Positions 6,084 through 7,477 of a stretch of 7,477 nt of DNA are shown piece after piece. Under the pieces are notes generated by a model. It did not search any database and had not been told where the DNA came from. It worked only from the letters and a program-made list of their open reading frames with translations. Within the stretch, counting starts at the first letter, position 1. Each line of letters begins with the position of its first letter. Source of the DNA: Thermoplasmata archaeon (GTDB lineage: Archaea > Thermoplasmatota > Thermoplasmata > Thermoplasmatales > GCA-001856825); NCBI GenBank assembly GCA_021793855.1, contig JAJYRY010000045.1, forward strand, positions 1 through 7,477, read 5' to 3'. Made by a program: the position numbers and the translations under genes.

Positions 6084-6520
6084 CTTTCAAATGCCTTTCT
6101 GAATGACTCCGTCAAGACGGATATGTACTTTTCAGCAGTGTTGTTGATGATTCTCGATCCCATAGTTGCAACCATCCCCCCTATCGTAAAATCGACGATC
6201 CAGTTCACGGTAGTGGAATCCGGGGAATTGGATGATATGTCATATCGTGCCTTGATGTCGAGGGACCCAGTTGCACCTGAGCCTTTTGCAGAAATCTCAA
6301 TGGATTGGTCTTCCACCTTCTTCAATATTTCCAGTAGTAGGTTAAACTTGCCCTTGATTGCAGACTGTCCTGCCTTAACTATCAATTTCGAAGACGTTTC
6401 GTTCACTTTCTCTCTTGACTGAACGTCAGGGATCAGGGAAGTAATTTTCTCGATGTCGGAAATGAAGGAGAATACTGTGTGCCTGTCCGCTTTGACGTCG
6501 AATTGTCCTTTGAACTCCAT
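6080..6520 (-). CDS. CoxG-like protein (SRPBCC fold) associated with the molybdenum hydroxylase
   Basis: This 146-residue protein matches the CoxG family of START-like/SRPBCC hydrophobic-pocket proteins. The pattern is an N-terminal MEFKGQFDVKADRHTVFSFI (1-20), SLIPDVQS (28-35) at the usual position of the family IPGC-type motif but without its Cys, KGSGATGSLDIKARY (79-93), TTVNWIVDFTIGGMVATMGSRII (103-125) and a C-terminal helix. Bacterial CoxG proteins have been linked to membrane recruitment of CO dehydrogenase and more recently to quinone delivery. Some carry a C-terminal membrane tail, but this one ends at FRKAFER with no hydrophobic tail, so it should be soluble. It is first in a two-gene minus-strand operon with the MocA-like gene (4-base overlap) and diverges from xdhC. 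Placement within the module strengthens the assignment; its exact role here is inferred. Confidence 0.85.
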   Translation of the reverse strand: MEFKGQFDVKADRHTVFSFISDIEKITSLIPDVQSREKVNETSSKLIVKAGQSAIKGKFNLLLEILKKVEDQSIEISAKGSGATGSLDIKARYDISSNSPDSTTVNWIVDFTIGGMVATMGSRIINNTAEKYISVLTESFRKAFER

Positions 6521-6546
6521 ATAGACGATGTAATGAAAACGATTCC

Positions 6547-6553
6547 TTTAATC
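6547..6553 (-). promoter_or_regulatory. weak TATA-like box for the coxG-mocA pair
   Basis: GATTAAA on the minus strand is centred about 30 bases upstream of the ATG at 6520, giving a leader of only a few bases. No ribosome site is evident before that ATG, which fits near-leaderless transcription. The box itself is a poor TATA match. Confidence 0.35.
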
Positions 6554-6590
6554 TTGTGTGTTGTGAGCTAAGTTGTGTCTCGGAAAGTCA

Positions 6591-6597
6591 TATATAT
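6591..6597 (+). promoter_or_regulatory. TATA box of the xdhC-like gene (leaderless start)
   Basis: TATATAT is centred 25 bases upstream of the GTG at 6619, the same geometry as at the FAD-subunit gene. It lies inside the possible upstream extension of the reading frame (GTG at 6556). A start at 6619 on a leaderless mRNA is therefore the better model. Confidence 0.75.
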
Positions 6598-6618
6598 TCA
6601 TACAACTTCTTCAGCACG

Positions 6619-7434
6619 GTGAACAATCGAGAGTATCCACAAATAGTATCTGAACTCGTCAATAGGGGAGAGGAGTTTGTAGTAGCAACTGTTGTGAGGG
6701 TCTCAGGCTCTTCCATCGGAAAGCCAGGTTTCAAGGAAGTGATATCAAGCGATGGAAAGGTTATTTACGGAACACTTGGAGGCGCTTGCCCTGATTCTGC
6801 GATAGTCGAGAGGGCGATGGATGCACTTAAGAAGGGGGAAGCTAAGACGATCAAGGTGTTTCTGGAAGATGCAAAGGACACAATCTTGGGCATGTCCAAA
6901 GGCAACGATGACGAAATCCACGTTGAGACCAACTGTGGTGGCGTCATGGACATCTTCTTAGAACCTTTCAAGAGAAACGAAAGATTGGTCATTATAGGAC
7001 AGGGTGGAAGGGATGAGATCGAGGATTCCCTGGTTTCCCTAGGGAAATCAATAGGAATGGATGTCATAGTCATAGATCCTAATCCTATGCTAAATTCAAA
7101 GCCTGATGAGGTTGTCGATCCCCTGAATACACCAATTGCTGACTTCAACTTCAACGATGAAGATTTTGTAGTCGTGCTTACGAAGGGTTCAAAGGACGTA
7201 CAGGTCATCGAAGCAGTTTCCAGACACAAGGTAAGATATATCGGCCTCCTTGCAAGCAAGAAGAGGATAAGGGAAGACTTCGAAGCCCTTGAGTCTAAGG
7301 GGATAAGCAAAGAGTACCTGAAGTCTATTCACGCACCTATTGGGCTGGGCATTGGTGCGGTCACGCCTCAGGAAATATCTCTGAGCATAGTTTCTGAGAT
7401 CGTAGCAGAGAGAAGGAAAGGCAAGAAAGAGTGA
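6619..7434 (+). CDS. XdhC/CoxF-family molybdenum cofactor maturation protein
   Basis: This encodes a 271-residue XdhC/CoxF-family protein. Characterised XdhC binds molybdenum cofactor, protects it and helps its sulfuration before insertion into the hydroxylase. The N-terminal domain has VVATVVRVSGSSIGKPGFK (21-39) and GTLGGACPDS (51-60) with the conserved Cys57, then ETNCGG (103-108). The C-terminal Rossmann-like domain has LVIIGQGG (123-130), VIDPNP (151-156), IGLLASKKR (208-216) and HAPIGLGIGAVTPQEI (238-253), a strong family signature. The usual GAGHV nucleotide loop is altered to GQGGRDEIEDS, with no His. The frame is open further upstream to a GTG at 6556, but the extra 21 residues overlap the TATA box and do not resemble the family, so GTG 6619 is preferred. 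It diverges from coxG-mocA across 98 bases. Identification is secure; the effect of the altered loop is unknown. Confidence 0.9.
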   Translation: MNNREYPQIVSELVNRGEEFVVATVVRVSGSSIGKPGFKEVISSDGKVIYGTLGGACPDSAIVERAMDALKKGEAKTIKVFLEDAKDTILGMSKGNDDEIHVETNCGGVMDIFLEPFKRNERLVIIGQGGRDEIEDSLVSLGKSIGMDVIVIDPNPMLNSKPDEVVDPLNTPIADFNFNDEDFVVVLTKGSKDVQVIEAVSRHKVRYIGLLASKKRIREDFEALESKGISKEYLKSIHAPIGLGIGAVTPQEISLSIVSEIVAERRKGKKE

Positions 7435-7436
7435 CA

Positions 7437-7449
7437 TCCTTTTAATTCC
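7437..7449 (+). terminator. possible short T-rich terminator after xdhC
   Basis: A short pyrimidine/T-rich stretch (TCCTTTTAATTCC) follows the xdhC stop within a few bases, the sort of site where archaeal transcription can end. The T run is only four bases long, so this is weak. The remaining bases to 7477 show nothing else. Confidence 0.25.
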
Positions 7450-7477
7450 AGTGACCAACTCTTTACATTTACTGACA

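Noticed and set aside
6556..6618. 21-residue extension of the XdhC-like protein from a GTG at 6556
   Set aside because: The extension contains the TATA box that fits a leaderless start at 6619, and its Cys-rich residues do not resemble the family N-terminus.
6765..7310. 181-codon minus-strand ORF opposite xdhC
   Set aside because: It lies opposite strongly conserved XdhC motifs and its Ser/Thr-rich translation looks like a shadow frame, despite its length.

Overview
The window looks like chromosomal DNA of a thermoacidophilic archaeon, most likely from the Thermoplasmata (Thermoplasmatales and relatives). This is inferred from archaeal TATA boxes lying 24-25 bases upstream of two GTG start codons (a leaderless-mRNA pattern), archaeal-type GGTGA/GAGGT ribosome sites at internal operon genes, moderate base composition and the look of the protein sequences. 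No phylogenetic test was possible.

Layout, left to right. (1) Positions 1-826, minus strand: the N-terminal half of urocanate hydratase (hutU), running off the left edge. (2) 827-1008: a divergent control region with an AT-rich TATA-like box and a perfect 7+7 inverted repeat, AATTAGG-N4-CCTAATT, that resembles a DtxR/IdeR/MntR metal-regulator operator. (3) 1009-1773, plus strand: an eight-helix ZIP-family metal transporter whose helix-4 signature has Gln in place of the usual His. (4) 1774-2039: a 266-base gap holding a possible frameshifted gene remnant on the minus strand and, at its right end, a clear promoter. (5) 2040-5470, plus strand: a tight three-gene operon for a molybdenum hydroxylase of the CO dehydrogenase/xanthine dehydrogenase family, in the order FAD subunit (coxM-like), 2Fe-2S subunit (coxS-like), molybdopterin subunit (coxL-like). 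(6) 5478-6520, minus strand: two overlapping accessory genes, a MocA-like molybdopterin nucleotidyltransferase and a CoxG-like protein. (7) 6619-7434, plus strand: an XdhC/CoxF-like maturation factor, divergent from coxG.

Together, regions 5-7 form a self-contained molybdenum hydroxylase module. MocA would build the dinucleotide form of the cofactor, XdhC would carry and mature it (sulfuration and insertion), the three structural subunits form the enzyme, and CoxG may link it to the membrane or quinone pool. The large subunit has a PYRGAGR active-site loop, lacks the AYxCSFR loop with its copper-binding cysteine, and no coxD/coxE genes are present. A CO oxidase of the aerobic Cu-Mo type is therefore unlikely. 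An aldehyde (for example glyceraldehyde) oxidoreductase or another carbonyl/heterocycle hydroxylase is more plausible. The large subunit is also unusually compact, at 682 residues.

I saw no tRNA, rRNA, CRISPR array or insertion sequence. The most noteworthy items are the metal-regulator operator in front of the altered ZIP transporter, and the compact, M-S-L-ordered but non-CO-type hydroxylase.
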